Part shown: piece after piece, positions 54,748 to 64,000 of the stretch
Position numbering within the stretch: position 1 is the stretch's first letter
Layout: each line of letters starts with the position of its first letter
Origin: Vibrio sp. 14G-20
GTDB lineage: Bacteria; Pseudomonadota; Gammaproteobacteria; Enterobacterales; Vibrionaceae
NCBI RefSeq assembly: GCF_026241515.1
Contig: NZ_JAPHPW010000001.1
Location: 310,001 to 374,000, forward strand
Direction of reading: 5' to 3'
DNA length: 64,000 bases
Notes under the pieces: model-generated
The model's database searches: none
What the model was told of the DNA's origin: nothing
The model's input: only the letters and a program-made list of their open reading frames with translations
Translations under genes and position numbers: made by a program

Positions 54748-55236
54748 ATGAATAACAAAAGTAAAAGAACAAATCAGAAAGGCTTTACGCTGATTGAATT
54801 GATGATTGTGGTTGCGATTATTGGGATCTTATCAGCATTTGCTGTACCTGCTTATCAAAACTATACAAACAAAACGCATGCATCTGAAATGCTAAATGCT
54901 TCATCCGCAATAAAAACAGGCGTAAGTGTTTGTTTATTAAGTGGTAACACAGCATGTTCTTCAGGCGGTAATGGAGTTCCAGCCTCTCAAACATTCGATA
55001 AATCTGCGAACGATAAATTTGCTGTCGCCTCTACTGTTACAGTGACAGCAGCAGCAACAAGCTCTGCAGCAGCCACAATTACAGGAACAATTACAGCAAC
55101 AGTTGACGCAACAAAAGGGAAAGCTGGTCTTAAAAAATCTGGAACCTTAACAATAACACCTAAGTTAACTACACATGGCGTGACTTGGATCGTTGCTTGT
55201 GACTTAGGCTCGACTGATTACTGTCCAAACACATAA
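54748..55236 (+). CDS. pilA: Type IV pilin PilA
   Basis: A 162-residue prepilin. The 12-residue basic leader ends KG, cut before Phe in [15 protein letters not shown], with Glu5 of the mature protein conserved. The rest is rich in Ala and Thr; two Cys pairs (CLLSGNTAC and CDLGSTDYC) are visible, the last forming the C-terminal disulfide loop. In V. cholerae the equivalent chitin-regulated pilus takes up DNA. The mature globular part is expected to vary strongly between strains. Its TAA overlaps the pilB ATG by one base. Confidence 0.93.
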   Translation: MNNKSKRTNQKGFTLIELMIVVAIIGILSAFAVPAYQNYTNKTHASEMLNASSAIKTGVSVCLLSGNTACSSGGNGVPASQTFDKSANDKFAVASTVTVTAAATSSAAATITGTITATVDATKGKAGLKKSGTLTITPKLTTHGVTWIVACDLGSTDYCPNT

Positions 55237-56921
55237 TGCTAACCAACCTCCCAACCGTTCTCCGTCAGGCTGGCTTACTTAGCCTGACTCAGGAACAAGC
55301 TGTTGCGGAACATGTGGAAGCTTCAGGTATATCTACACCTGAAGCTTTACTCGCTCTGGATTTCTTCAGCGGCGATTCCTTAGCAAACAACATTAAAACC
55401 ATCTTCGGCTTACCGTTAGTACGATTAGTCAATACTGACTACGAATCCCTGTGTGAACAATTAGGACTTCGTGAACTGATTACTAAGTATCGTGCTATCC
55501 CGATTTCAGTTTCTAGCTCAACTCTCACACTCGCTTCTGCCGACCCTACGGATTTACAGGCTGAAGATGACTTCCGCTTTGCGACAGGATTGCAAGTTGA
55601 ATTGGTTGTCGCAAACTACTCTGAATTAGAAGGTGCGATACGCAAGCTGTATGGCCGCTCTATTTCCGGGCAAGATTCTAAGCGTAAAGAGATAACCCAA
55701 GATGAGCTAGCTAACCTCGTGAAGGTATCTGACGACGAAATAACGTCGATTGAAGATCTCAGCCAAGATGACTCTCCTGTGAGTCGCTTTATCAATCAGA
55801 TCCTGGTTGATGCGGTACGTAAAGGCGCATCGGACATCCACTTCGAACCTTATGAAGAAAATTTCCGTGTGCGCCTGCGTTGTGATGGCATATTGGTTGA
55901 AATCCAACAACCCGCCTCTCATTTAAGCCGTCGTCTGTCAGCTCGCTTAAAGATCCTCGCTAAACTCGATATTGCCGAACGTCGCTTGCCTCAAGATGGC
56001 CGTATCAAACTGCGTTTAAATGACGAACTGGCAATTGATATGCGCGTATCAACGCTGCCTACCTTATGGGGCGAGAAGATCGTACTGCGATTGCTTGATA
56101 GCAGTGCGGCCAATCTCGATATCGACAAGCTCGGTTACAGCGAGGCTCAAAAAGCCCTCTACCTCAATGCACTAAAGCGCCCGCAAGGGATGATCTTAAT
56201 GACCGGGCCAACCGGCAGCGGTAAAACGGTTTCTCTTTATACTGGACTTCGAGTACTCAACACCTCTGAACGCAACATCTCAACAGCTGAAGACCCAGTA
56301 GAAATTAACCTGTGTGGTATCAATCAGGTACAAGTGACGCCTAAGATTGGCTTTGGTTTCGCCGAGGCACTACGATCGTTTTTACGACAAGACCCAGACA
56401 TCGTGATGGTTGGAGAAATCCGAGATTTAGAAACCGCCGAAATCGCGATCAAAGCCTCCCAAACCGGGCATTTAGTTCTTTCAACACTGCACACTAACTC
56501 AGCCGCAGAAACCGTGACTCGGCTTGCTCATATGGGAATAGAGCCCTTCAACCTTGCTTCGTCATTGAGCCTAATCATAGCCCAACGACTGGCAAGACGC
56601 TTGTGCAACCATTGCAAAGAAACAGACGACTCGCCGGACATATTTCTGCGTCACTCGATTCCTAACAGCCAAATAATCTACAAAGCTAACTCTCAAGGGT
56701 GTAATGAATGTAACCAAGGTTACTCAGGTCGAGTGGGTATCTATGAAATGATGCCGTTTACCGACAAGCTAAAAACTAGCCTTATCAATAAACCCAATGC
56801 GCTAGCGATTGAAGATCTCGCACGTCGAGAAGGCATGAGAACTTTACAAGAGTCAGGGCTAGATAAACTGCTTGAAGGCACCACCAGTTATCAAGAGCTA
56901 CAACGTGTTCTATACCTATAA
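55236..56921 (+). CDS. pilB: Type IV pilus assembly ATPase PilB
   Basis: A 561-residue hexameric secretion ATPase powering pilus extension. An N-terminal MshEN-type domain (about 1-150) precedes the catalytic half: Walker A GPTGSGKT at residues 324-331, Asp-box STAEDPVE, Walker B-like [12 protein letters not shown], and a zinc-type CNHC...CNEC pair. The catalytic core is intact. Translation is coupled to pilA by TAATG. Confidence 0.96.
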   Translation: MLTNLPTVLRQAGLLSLTQEQAVAEHVEASGISTPEALLALDFFSGDSLANNIKTIFGLPLVRLVNTDYESLCEQLGLRELITKYRAIPISVSSSTLTLASADPTDLQAEDDFRFATGLQVELVVANYSELEGAIRKLYGRSISGQDSKRKEITQDELANLVKVSDDEITSIEDLSQDDSPVSRFINQILVDAVRKGASDIHFEPYEENFRVRLRCDGILVEIQQPASHLSRRLSARLKILAKLDIAERRLPQDGRIKLRLNDELAIDMRVSTLPTLWGEKIVLRLLDSSAANLDIDKLGYSEAQKALYLNALKRPQGMILMTGPTGSGKTVSLYTGLRVLNTSERNISTAEDPVEINLCGINQVQVTPKIGFGFAEALRSFLRQDPDIVMVGEIRDLETAEIAIKASQTGHLVLSTLHTNSAAETVTRLAHMGIEPFNLASSLSLIIAQRLARRLCNHCKETDDSPDIFLRHSIPNSQIIYKANSQGCNECNQGYSGRVGIYEMMPFTDKLKTSLINKPNALAIEDLARREGMRTLQESGLDKLLEGTTSYQELQRVLYL

Positions 56922-56935
56922 TTCACGGAGCGAAA

Positions 56936-58165
56936 ATGAGTAGTAAAAGCAAACAATCACAACTAAAAAACTACCATTGGAAGGGAATCAATAGTTCTGG
57001 CAAGAAAGTGTCTGGGCAGAGCTTAGCGCTCACCGAATTAGAAGTGCGAGAGAAGCTCAAAGAGCAGCATATCCAAATTAAGAAAATCAAAAAGAAAAGT
57101 ATCTCCGCAATCACTCGCATAACACACCGAGTCAAAGCTAAGGACATCACCGTTTTAACTAGGCAACTCGCGACTATGTTGGCTACGGGTGTGCCTATTG
57201 TACAAGCCATCAAGCTAGTCTCAGACAATCACCGCAAAGCTGAAATGAAATCTATTTTGTCTCATATATGTAAGGGCGTTGAGGCAGGAACCCCGATATC
57301 AAAAGCGATGCGAACCGCAAGCCGCCACTTTGACGATCTCTACACCGACCTAGTCGCCACGGGAGAGCTTTCCGGCAACCTCGCACAAGTCTTTGAACGC
57401 TTAGCGACATATCGTGAAAAAAGTGAACAATTAAAAGCTAAGGTGGTGAAAGCGCTTATCTATCCAGCAATGGTGGTCACGGTTGCGCTGACCGTCTCCT
57501 ATCTCATGCTAACCATGGTCATCCCAGAGTTTGAATCGATGTTTTCAGGCTTTGGTGCCGATCTTCCCTGGTTCACCCAACAAGTCCTCGACCTGTCTCA
57601 TTGGATGCAAACTTACAGTTTTTATACCGCCCTAGGCATCGGGGCTACCACGCTGGTTGTTCATCAACTGTGCCAACGTTCTTACTCGATTCGACTATCA
57701 GCCAGCCGCTTAGTGTTACGCTTTCCTGTACTTGGTGGCGTAATGGCAAAGGCCTCTATCGCCAAGTTCAGCCGCACCTTATCAACCAGCTTTAGCTCTG
57801 GTATTCCCATCTTAATGAGCCTCAAAACCACCGCAAAGACCGCAGGTAATCTGCACTATGAATCGGCGATCATTGAGGTTCACCGTGAAACAGCTGCAGG
57901 TATGCCAATGTATATCGCGATGCGTAATACAAATGCCTTCCCCGAAATGGTACTGCAGATGGTGATGATTGGTGAAGAGTCCGGCAACCTTGATGACATG
58001 CTTAATAAAGTGGCCTCAATTTACGAGTTTGAAGTAGACAACACCGTCGATAATCTGGGCAAGATCTTAGAGCCATTGATCATCGTATTTTTGGGGACGG
58101 TTGTTGGCGGGCTTGTGGTTGCGATGTACTTACCGATCTTTAATCTTATGAGTGTGTTAGGATAG
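56936..58165 (+). CDS. pilC: Type IV pilus inner-membrane platform protein PilC
   Basis: A 409-residue GspF-family protein. It has two homologous halves, each with the GTP-I or S-SG-P motif ([15 protein letters not shown] and [15 protein letters not shown]), and three transmembrane helices: near 175-200, 225-245 and 380-403. It links PilB to the pilin pool. It starts 14 bases after pilB. Confidence 0.96.
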   Translation: MSSKSKQSQLKNYHWKGINSSGKKVSGQSLALTELEVREKLKEQHIQIKKIKKKSISAITRITHRVKAKDITVLTRQLATMLATGVPIVQAIKLVSDNHRKAEMKSILSHICKGVEAGTPISKAMRTASRHFDDLYTDLVATGELSGNLAQVFERLATYREKSEQLKAKVVKALIYPAMVVTVALTVSYLMLTMVIPEFESMFSGFGADLPWFTQQVLDLSHWMQTYSFYTALGIGATTLVVHQLCQRSYSIRLSASRLVLRFPVLGGVMAKASIAKFSRTLSTSFSSGIPILMSLKTTAKTAGNLHYESAIIEVHRETAAGMPMYIAMRNTNAFPEMVLQMVMIGEESGNLDDMLNKVASIYEFEVDNTVDNLGKILEPLIIVFLGTVVGGLVVAMYLPIFNLMSVLG

Positions 58166-58232
58166 CCAAAAGCAACTAAACACCCATGAGTAGCAAACTT
58201 CTGCTCATATAGATCAAGTGGTAAAGGACACT

Positions 58233-59102
58233 ATGGAAGTATTTCACTACTATCCTTGGCTATTCCCCGTATTAGCTTTCATTTTTAGCCTTCTTATCGG
58301 TAGCTTCCTCAACGTGGTCATACATCGTTTACCGATTATGATGGAGCGAGAGTGGCAACAAGAGTGCTCGGAGTATTTCTCTCAATATAAAATTCCAGCG
58401 CCAGAGGGGAAGTTCAATCTCAGCATTCCTCGTTCTACCTGCCCCAAATGCAAAACCCAATTAAGAATCATCGATAATATTCCAGTACTAAGCTGGTTGT
58501 TCTTGAAAGGTAAATGTCATAGCTGTGCTAACCCAATCAGTGCTCGCTACCCTTTGGTCGAACTGCTTACGGCGATACTTTGTACCGTAGTTGCTAGCCA
58601 CTTTGGTTTCAGTTATTACGCGATTGCGCTGATATTTTTCACCTTTGCTTTGATTACCGCGACCTTTATCGATCTCGATACTATGTTATTGCCAGATCAA
58701 ATCACCTTGCCTTTAGTTTGGTCTGGTATCGCTTTAGCACTGTTTAATATCAGCCCGGTATCGCTGCAAGATTCCGTCGTTGGAGCGATGGCTGGTTACC
58801 TAGCGCTTTGGTCTGTTTATTGGCTGTTCAAGCTATTAACAGGCAAAGAAGGCATGGGTTACGGTGATTTTAAATTGTTAGCGGCATTAGGGGCGTGGCT
58901 TGGTTGGCAACATCTACCAATGATCATCCTTTTATCTTCGCTTGTTGGTCTTGTGTTTGGTTTGATTCAACTTCGCTTGAAACAGCAGGGCATAGATAAA
59001 GCCTTTCCGTTTGGCCCCTACCTTGCGATTGCGGGATGGGTAAGCTTGATGTGGGGTAACGACATCATGGGTTGGTATTTCACTTCTGTACTAGGAATTT
59101 AA
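58233..59102 (+). CDS. pilD: Prepilin peptidase/N-methyltransferase PilD
   Basis: A 289-residue membrane aspartic protease that cleaves and N-methylates PilA and type II secretion pseudopilins. Four cysteines (CPKC...CHSC) mark the cytoplasmic zinc loop near residues 71-101. The catalytic Asp pair is in [11 protein letters not shown] and GYGDFKLL. I start at ATG 58233 with AAAGGA just upstream; a GTG five codons earlier is less likely. coaE starts two bases after its stop. Confidence 0.95.
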   Translation: MEVFHYYPWLFPVLAFIFSLLIGSFLNVVIHRLPIMMEREWQQECSEYFSQYKIPAPEGKFNLSIPRSTCPKCKTQLRIIDNIPVLSWLFLKGKCHSCANPISARYPLVELLTAILCTVVASHFGFSYYAIALIFFTFALITATFIDLDTMLLPDQITLPLVWSGIALALFNISPVSLQDSVVGAMAGYLALWSVYWLFKLLTGKEGMGYGDFKLLAALGAWLGWQHLPMIILLSSLVGLVFGLIQLRLKQQGIDKAFPFGPYLAIAGWVSLMWGNDIMGWYFTSVLGI

Positions 59103-59104
59103 CC

Positions 59105-59719
59105 ATGGCAATCATTATCGGATTAAGCGGTGGTATCGCCAGTGGCAAAACTACAGTCGCTAACCTGTTCAATGAGCATTTTAATATTGATATTGTTGAT
59201 GCTGATATCGTAGCACGTGAAGTGGTTGCGCTGGGCAGTGACGGCTTAAAACAGATTACAGAACACTTTGGTGAGTCTATCTTGCTTGAAGATGGAACAC
59301 TAAACCGAAGTAGACTTCGTGAGCTTATCTTCTCGGATCCTAAAGAGAAACAGTGGCTCAATGATCTTCTTCATCCCATGATCCGTGACAAAATTGACAG
59401 TGACCTGTCTAAAATCACATCCCCGTATGGTTTATTAGTTGCACCGTTATTGGTCGAAAACCAAATGCAAGGCATGGCCGATCGCGTATTAATTGTTGAT
59501 GTGCAAGTAGAAGTGCAAATAGAACGAACGATGAGTCGTGATAATGTTTCTAGGGAACAAGTTGCGTCAATTTTAAAATCACAGGCTTCAAGAGAACAAC
59601 GCTTAGCAGTTGCAGATGACGTGATTAAAAACCATACTAAAAACCAAGAACTTTTGCCTCAAATCACAGATTTACATCAAAAGTATCTGGCAATCAGTGC
59701 TGTAGATGGGTCAGAATAG
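59105..59719 (+). CDS. coaE: Dephospho-CoA kinase
   Basis: A 204-residue kinase performing the last step of CoA synthesis. The P-loop GGIASGKTT is at residues 8-16, and the conserved DADIVAREV and LHPMIR stretches follow. The start ATG 59105 lies two bases after pilD; the 11-codon extension into pilD is not used. Together with panB and panC it is the second pantothenate-to-CoA locus in the window. Confidence 0.95.
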   Translation: MAIIIGLSGGIASGKTTVANLFNEHFNIDIVDADIVAREVVALGSDGLKQITEHFGESILLEDGTLNRSRLRELIFSDPKEKQWLNDLLHPMIRDKIDSDLSKITSPYGLLVAPLLVENQMQGMADRVLIVDVQVEVQIERTMSRDNVSREQVASILKSQASREQRLAVADDVIKNHTKNQELLPQITDLHQKYLAISAVDGSE

Positions 59720-59745
59720 AACAATGTTGAATGAAGGTTTGCTCG

Positions 59746-60486
59746 ATGATCACCCATAAATTTGAACATCCGCTAAATGAGAAAACACGCATCTACTTAA
59801 GAGTCGAATCACTCTTGAGGCAGCTACACTTGTCTTCTACATTTTCCGATGCTCAACAGTATCAACTCTTTTTCCGTTCCATCTTTGATCTGATTGAAAT
59901 CTTCGAACAGATCCAACTCAAGAGCGAACTCGCAAAAGATATTGAGAAGCAACGTGTGACCTACAAAAGTTGGTTGGATGTTGAAGGTGTCGATCAAGAA
60001 ATGCTGACATCACTGCTTAATGACATTGGTAATATCTATCGTGATCTAATGCAAGCAGAGCGTTTTGGTCAATCACTGAAGGAAGACCGCTTCCTGAGTG
60101 CAATTCGCCAACGTTTTAATCTTCCAGGTGGCTCATGCTGCTTTGATTTACCCGCACTGCATTATTGGTTACACCTTCCTCTCGATAAGAGAGTGAGAGA
60201 CGCAAAAACGTGGATGGATAGCCTACAGCCTTTGTATGAAGCGCTCACGCTATGGTTGAAACTCACTAGAGAAACAGGTCATTTTAAAGATCAGATTGCG
60301 CGTGCTGGTTTCTTCCAGAGCGATGCTGATGAAGCAAATATCCTTCGCCTTTCTATTCCAATGCAATACGGTGCCTACCCGATGATCTCAGGTCACAAGA
60401 ACCGTTTTGCTGTTAAGTTCGTGAGCTTTGAAACTGGGCAAGCCTGCACTCAAGACATCGAATTTGAATTAGCAATCTGCACCTAA
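59746..60486 (+). CDS. zapD: Cell division protein ZapD
   Basis: A 246-residue cytoplasmic protein that bundles FtsZ filaments at the division ring. It starts [21 protein letters not shown], the family's N terminus, and is mostly helical at first with a beta-rich C-terminal half. AAGG lies 10 bases before ATG 59746. Order coaE-zapD-yacG is the standard gammaproteobacterial one. Confidence 0.95.
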   Translation: MITHKFEHPLNEKTRIYLRVESLLRQLHLSSTFSDAQQYQLFFRSIFDLIEIFEQIQLKSELAKDIEKQRVTYKSWLDVEGVDQEMLTSLLNDIGNIYRDLMQAERFGQSLKEDRFLSAIRQRFNLPGGSCCFDLPALHYWLHLPLDKRVRDAKTWMDSLQPLYEALTLWLKLTRETGHFKDQIARAGFFQSDADEANILRLSIPMQYGAYPMISGHKNRFAVKFVSFETGQACTQDIEFELAICT

Positions 60487-60567
60487 TTAATTGTCTTTTA
60501 TCGTTTGGCTTGAGTACTTATTCAGGCCTAAACTCATTGTTATTATACCTCCAAATAAAGAATCACT

Positions 60568-60765
60568 ATGTCGAAAAAAATCACCATCGTTAAATGCCCT
60601 CAATGTAATGCTGACGTTGAATGGGGTGAACAAAGCCCACATCGCCCGTTTTGCAGCAAGCAATGTCAGATGATTGATTTTGGAGAATGGGCAGACGAAG
60701 AGAACAGTATTGCTGGCGCACCGGATATGTCGGATAGCGATGGTTGGTCGGAAGATCCACACTAA
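60568..60765 (+). CDS. yacG: DNA gyrase inhibitor YacG (zinc protein)
   Basis: A 65-residue protein with a zinc site CPQC-x18-CSKQC, the pattern of YacG, which in E. coli binds GyrB and inhibits gyrase. The C-terminal tail is acidic and probably disordered. The stop (60763-60765) is followed one base later by an octamer repeat array. Confidence 0.93.
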   Translation: MSKKITIVKCPQCNADVEWGEQSPHRPFCSKQCQMIDFGEWADEENSIAGAPDMSDSDGWSEDPH

Positions 60766-60766
60766 G

Positions 60767-60821
60767 CCACTTAACCACTTAACCACTTAACCACTTAACC
60801 ACTTAACCACTTAACCACTTA
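60767..60821. repeat. Octamer tandem repeat, nearly 7 copies, after yacG
   Basis: CCACTTAA is repeated six times without error, then once as CCACTTAG, one base after the yacG stop codon. A terminator very similar to that of luxR follows at 60841. Perfect copies point to slippage and strain variation. Confidence 0.93.
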
Positions 60822-60840
60822 GCGTAACGAGTAAATTTTG

Positions 60841-60871
60841 AAGGGTTGGCGTTTAACGTCAATCCTTTTTT
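60841..60871 (+). terminator. Terminator of yacG
   Basis: AAGGGTTGGCG (60841-60851) pairs with CGTCAATCCTT (60857-60867) with two G-U pairs, followed by a T run. The first ten bases are identical to the luxR terminator. Confidence 0.87.
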
Positions 60872-61077
60872 ATTACCTATAACACGGCGCTAGTAGAGAT
60901 TCCCTACTCATTCCTTCGTCAGTCTAGGGAATGACAGACCTGGTTGCCCCATAAGATTAGTAACAAAAAACTCCCTAGCTGTTCGACAGGCTATAAAGAT
61001 TTATCATTCGTCATCCTCAAGAGTGAGGGATGAGTGAGTTGGGTTCTCTTACCTGCGAAGCTCCAAATGGCAGACAC
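60872..61077. other. Intergenic region with degenerate palindromes between yacG and rplS
   Basis: About 205 bp without a gene. ATTCCCTA (60899-60906) and TAGGGAAT (60925-60932) form one inverted repeat; TCATCCTCA and TGAGGGATGA (about 61013-61033) form a second, imperfect one of similar wording. They look like dispersed intergenic palindromes in decay. Confidence 0.45.
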
Positions 61078-61107
61078 AAAAAAGCGGAGCCAAATGGCTC
61101 CGCTTTT
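61078..61107 (-). terminator. Terminator after rplS
   Basis: AAAGCGGAGCC (61081-61091) pairs with GGCTCCGCTTT (61096-61106); the minus-strand tail is six Ts. It ends the rpsP-rimM-trmD-rplS operon. Confidence 0.93.
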
Positions 61108-61128
61108 ATCGATAGAATGCAAAAAGAA

Positions 61129-61482
61129 TTACTTCTTAGTAAGCTTCTCTTTAATACGAGCTGACTTACCAGAACGCTCACGTAGGTAGTACAACTTGGC
61201 ACGACGTACTGCACCACGGCGTTTAACTTCGATGCTATCAACCATTGGAGAGTGAGTTTGGAACGCACGCTCTACGCCTTCACCGTTCGAAATCTTACGA
61301 ACTGTGAATGCAGAGTGTAGACCACGGTTACGAATAGCGATTACAACGCCTTCGAAAGCCTGTAGACGCTCACGGTCACCTTCTTTTACCTTAACCTGAA
61401 CTACAACAGTGTCACCTGGTGCGAATTTAGGAAGGTCTGATTTTAGTTGCTCTTCTTCAAGAGCCTTGATGATGTTGCTCAT
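61129..61482 (-). CDS. rplS: 50S ribosomal protein L19
   Basis: A 117-residue ribosomal protein at the 30S-50S interface. The family signature [26 protein letters not shown] is intact. It is the last gene of the conserved operon, 59 bases after trmD. Confidence 0.98.
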   Translation of the reverse strand: MSNIIKALEEEQLKSDLPKFAPGDTVVVQVKVKEGDRERLQAFEGVVIAIRNRGLHSAFTVRKISNGEGVERAFQTHSPMVDSIEVKRRGAVRRAKLYYLRERSGKSARIKEKLTKK

Positions 61483-61541
61483 TTGTATAAATTCCTAGAA
61501 TAAACTGATACTAAATTTAATAGGTTACTGCTTGCTTTTCG

Positions 61542-62282
61542 TTAAGAGCGATGCTCTTTAATGAATTCAGCCAGTAATTGTTCCTGTTCGTCAGTCAGAG
61601 CTAGGTTTTCCAGGAGTTCTGGTCTTCTTAGCCAAGTTCGGCCCAGCGATTGTTTCAACCGCCAGAGACGAATATCCTTATGGTTTCCAGACTTGAGTAC
61701 CGATGGTACATCTTTATCGTCTAGCACCTCAGGGCGCGTATAATGAGGGCAATCTAGCAAACCATTTGCAAAAGAATCTTCTTCTGCTGACGCGAAATCC
61801 CCAAGTACACCCGGAACAAACCGAGAGACTGAATCAATCAACGTCATGGCTGGTAGTTCACCACCCGTCATCACAAAATCTCCAATCGACCATTCTTCGT
61901 CGACTTCAGATTCAATAATGCGCTCATCTACCCCTTCGTAGCGACCACAAATAAGAAGTAAATTCTCGTTTGTTGCCAACTCTTCAACACCTTTCTGGTC
62001 GAGTTTACGACCTTGAGGTGAAAGATAGATAACTTTCGTCTTCCCCGGTGCTGCTTGCTTGGCAGTTTTGATAGCGTCGCGCAAAGGCTGAACCATCATT
62101 AACATGCCAGGACCACCACCGTAAGGTCTGTCATCAACAGTGCGATGTTTATCATGAGTGAAATCACGAGGATTCCATGTCTCAATAGATAAAAGACCTT
62201 TCTTAACCGCTTGACCTGTTACTCCAAAATCAGTAACAGAACGGAACATTTCAGGAAACAGGCTAATTACGCCAACCCACAT
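61542..62282 (-). CDS. trmD: tRNA (guanine-N1)-methyltransferase
   Basis: A 246-residue SPOUT-class enzyme that methylates G37 of tRNAs read by G-start anticodon neighbours, preventing frameshifts. The knot region is [14 protein letters not shown] followed by [16 protein letters not shown], which binds S-adenosylmethionine. It follows rimM by 26 bases. Confidence 0.98.
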   Translation of the reverse strand: MWVGVISLFPEMFRSVTDFGVTGQAVKKGLLSIETWNPRDFTHDKHRTVDDRPYGGGPGMLMMVQPLRDAIKTAKQAAPGKTKVIYLSPQGRKLDQKGVEELATNENLLLICGRYEGVDERIIESEVDEEWSIGDFVMTGGELPAMTLIDSVSRFVPGVLGDFASAEEDSFANGLLDCPHYTRPEVLDDKDVPSVLKSGNHKDIRLWRLKQSLGRTWLRRPELLENLALTDEQEQLLAEFIKEHRS

Positions 62283-62308
62283 GTGTTCTCTCGCTCTGTA
62301 ATTTGGAG

Positions 62309-62863
62309 TTAGAATCCAGGATCCCAGTCAACTTCGATCCGGCGAGCTTCGCGATCAACTTTCTTGATCACTTGCTCTTCAAGGTACGGTACTAACCGTT
62401 CCTTTTGGCCAAAAGCATCTTTAAGATTTGCTTTGATTACTAGAACATCGTTTGAGCCAGTTTCTAATAGGTCAGTGACCTCACCAAGGTTGTAACCTTT
62501 AGTGGTAAAAACTTGCATACCAAACAATTCGCGCCAGTAGAATTCATCTTCTGACAATTCAGGTAATGAAGCAGGGTCAATAGCAATTTCAAAGTTGGTC
62601 ATCAGTTGCGCGTCTTCACGTACATCTAATCCCGCTAGCTTACATACATAACCTTGGCCATGACGTTTCCAGCTTTCAACTTTATACTCAACCCACTCGC
62701 CCTTTAGCTTTAAATACCAAGGGCTGTAATCAAATATGCTTTCAGCATTGTCTGTGTAGGAGAACACTTTAAGCCAGCCACGAATACCATAGGTAGACCC
62801 AAGTTTACCCATGACAATTCTATTGCTTTGCTCGCTCATCGTTTCTTTACCCTTCATCGACAT
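62309..62863 (-). CDS. rimM: Ribosome maturation factor RimM
   Basis: A 184-residue factor that helps mature the 16S rRNA 3' domain and binds S19. The N-terminal beta-barrel domain begins [17 protein letters not shown], and the PRC-barrel end carries [19 protein letters not shown] and VDWDPGF. The start at 62863 (MSMKGKET...) follows annotated Vibrio relatives; the internal ATG at 62839 (MSEQSN) is an alternative. Confidence 0.96.
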   Translation of the reverse strand: MSMKGKETMSEQSNRIVMGKLGSTYGIRGWLKVFSYTDNAESIFDYSPWYLKLKGEWVEYKVESWKRHGQGYVCKLAGLDVREDAQLMTNFEIAIDPASLPELSEDEFYWRELFGMQVFTTKGYNLGEVTDLLETGSNDVLVIKANLKDAFGQKERLVPYLEEQVIKKVDREARRIEVDWDPGF

Positions 62864-62887
62864 AAGCTATTTCTCTTTAAAAAAGAA

Positions 62888-63136
62888 TTAAGCCGCTTTT
62901 TGAGCGTCTTTAACTAGCTTAGCTACACGATCAGATAGAGATGCGCCTTGACCAACCCAGTGGTTAACACGATCTAGGTCTAGACGTAGACCTTCTTCTT
63001 GACCTTGAGCTGTAGGGTTAAAGAAACCTACTTTCTCGATGAAACGGCCAGTTACAGAGTTACGGCTATCCGCAACTACGATTTGATAAAATGGGCGCTT
63101 CTTTGCACCGTGACGTGCCAAACGAATGGTTACCAT
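62888..63136 (-). CDS. rpsP: 30S ribosomal protein S16
   Basis: An 82-residue ribosomal protein starting [25 protein letters not shown], the family hallmark. It opens the rpsP-rimM-trmD-rplS operon. Its 212-bp upstream gap from ffh contains two hairpins. Confidence 0.98.
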   Translation of the reverse strand: MVTIRLARHGAKKRPFYQIVVADSRNSVTGRFIEKVGFFNPTAQGQEEGLRLDLDRVNHWVGQGASLSDRVAKLVKDAQKAA

Positions 63137-63169
63137 GTCGTCCTCTTTGCTTTCTTAATAAAATAATTA

Positions 63170-63240
63170 ACCCCAAGTATAAGTAAATAGCTTGGGGTCT
63201 CGTGCCAAATTAAAGCCCCGGAATTTTACTCTTATTCCGG
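63170..63240 (-). promoter_or_regulatory. Two hairpins between ffh and rpsP
   Basis: CCGGAAT (63218-63224) with ATTCCGG (63234-63240) is nearer ffh and is followed on the minus strand by GGCTTTAATTT, a weak terminator. ACCCCAAG (63170-63177) with CTTGGGGT (63191-63198), 34 nt before rpsP, is followed by TTAATTATTTTATT and could be a second stop or a leader hairpin of the ribosomal operon. Confidence 0.55.
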
Positions 63241-63348
63241 TGCAATGCAAGGGCTTTAGCTATTTTTTCACCAACATAGCCACCGAACACTTTCTGTGAC
63301 ACGGCTAACACTATGAAAAGTAACGCAGCTAAAGCTTACATTTGTAGA

Positions 63349-64000
63349 TTATCGGCCAAACGGGTTAAAACCACCACCCATTCCGCCCATACCTCCACCG
63401 CCGCCCATCATGCCCTGCATGTTGCGCATCATGCCTTTCATTCCACCCTTCTGCATTTTCTTCATCATCTTCTGCATTTGAGTGAACTGTTTCAGCATAC
63501 GGTTTACATCTTGTACTTGAGTACCAGAACCTGCGGCAATACGCTTCTTGCGTGAGCCTTTGATTAGGTCAGGACGCTGGCGCTCTTTCATTGTCATAGA
63601 GTTGATGATCGCTTCCATTTGCTTGAACATCTTGTCATCAACTTTATCTTTTACGTTGTCCGGTAGCTGAGACATGCCAGGAAGCTTATCCATCATGCCC
63701 ATCATTCCGCCCATGTTCTGCATTTGTCCTAGCTGTTCACGGAAGTCTTCAAGGTCAAAGCCTTTCTTCTCTTTGAACTTCTTAGCCAGTTTCTCTGCTT
63801 TCTCGGTATCAACGTTTTTCTGTAGGTCTTCAATAAGAGACAGTACGTCGCCCATACCAAGGATACGAGAAGCAACACGATCTGGGTGGAACGGTTCTAG
63901 TGCGTCAGTTTTTTCACCAACACCCAAGAATTTAATCGGTTTACCTGTGATATGACGAACAGATAGAGCAGCACCACCGCGCGCATCACCATCCACTTTC
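63349..64000 (-). CDS. ffh: Signal recognition particle protein Ffh, C-terminal part (5' end outside window)
   Basis: The last 217 residues of Ffh; the frame runs off the window edge. Visible are the end of the GTPase domain (KVDGDARGGAALSVRHITGKPIKFLGVGEK, whose Thr/Lys/Asp base-specificity loop is just at the edge) and the methionine-rich M domain with the 4.5S RNA-binding motif GSRKKRIAAGSGTQVQDVNRMLKQF. It targets nascent membrane proteins to FtsY. The tail is unusually rich in Gly and Met. The GTG at 63996 is not the start. Confidence 0.97.
   Translation of the reverse strand, partial: KVDGDARGGAALSVRHITGKPIKFLGVGEKTDALEPFHPDRVASRILGMGDVLSLIEDLQKNVDTEKAEKLAKKFKEKKGFDLEDFREQLGQMQNMGGMMGMMDKLPGMSQLPDNVKDKVDDKMFKQMEAIINSMTMKERQRPDLIKGSRKKRIAAGSGTQVQDVNRMLKQFTQMQKMMKKMQKGGMKGMMRNMQGMMGGGGGMGGMGGGFNPFGR

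Noticed and set aside
60767..60821. CRISPR array or iteron origin
   Set aside because: Contiguous 8-bp units without spacers, no replication gene; simple tandem repeat.

Overview
The window is a stretch of a Vibrio main chromosome, probably from the Splendidus group (species is inference). The evidence is gene order: a chitin-disaccharide operon next to an iron(III) transporter, glnK-amtB, acnB, the mrcB-hrpB-sfsA-dksA-gluQ-pcnB-folK-panBC block, a LuxR/HapR-type quorum-sensing regulator beside hpt, the pdhR-aceEF-lpdA cluster, pilABCD and the ffh-rpsP-rimM-trmD-rplS block. Almost every reading frame is assignable to a known family. I see no tRNA, rRNA, insertion sequence, prophage or CRISPR array.

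Layout. 1-253 is the 3' end of a gene that looks like the chitin sensor ChiS. 254-961 is a long regulatory leader with four TGACG-like half-sites and a hairpin. 962-15585 is one (GlcNAc)2 operon: binding protein, two permeases, two ATPases, a GH9 glucosaminidase-type enzyme, a GlcNAc kinase, a GH20 hexosaminidase, chitobiose phosphorylase and a sugar-phosphate mutase. 15737-19648 (minus) is fbpABC behind a Fur box. 19944-21539 (minus) is glnK-amtB behind a sigma-54-like promoter. 21779-32542 (minus) carries yacL, acnB, a patatin/beta-barrel protein, mrcB and hrpB. 32577-38734 (plus) is sfsA, dksA, gluQ, pcnB, folK, panB, panC. 38841-44058 holds yadGH, a SulP transporter divergent from a carbonic anhydrase, and hpt. 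44396-45001 is luxR. 45360-52436 (minus) is pdhR-aceE-aceF-lpdA. 52920-60765 is ampD (minus), nadC, pilABCD, coaE, zapD, yacG. 61129-64000 (minus) is ffh (cut by the window edge), rpsP, rimM, trmD, rplS.

How the parts work together. Chitin disaccharide taken up by the ABC transporter is split in the cytoplasm either by phosphorolysis (chitobiose phosphorylase, giving GlcNAc-1-P plus GlcNAc) or by hydrolysis (GH20). The kinase and the mutase bring the products to GlcNAc-6-P.

No wholly unknown protein system is visible. The less ordinary signals are in non-coding DNA: paired direct repeats before the chitobiose operon; RNA hairpins at its wide gene junctions; a terminator stem whose core reads as an NtrC site; two ERIC elements lying exactly against the stop codons of acnB and lpdA, with covarying stems; and two short tandem-repeat arrays placed between a stop codon and nearly the same terminator, after luxR and after yacG.
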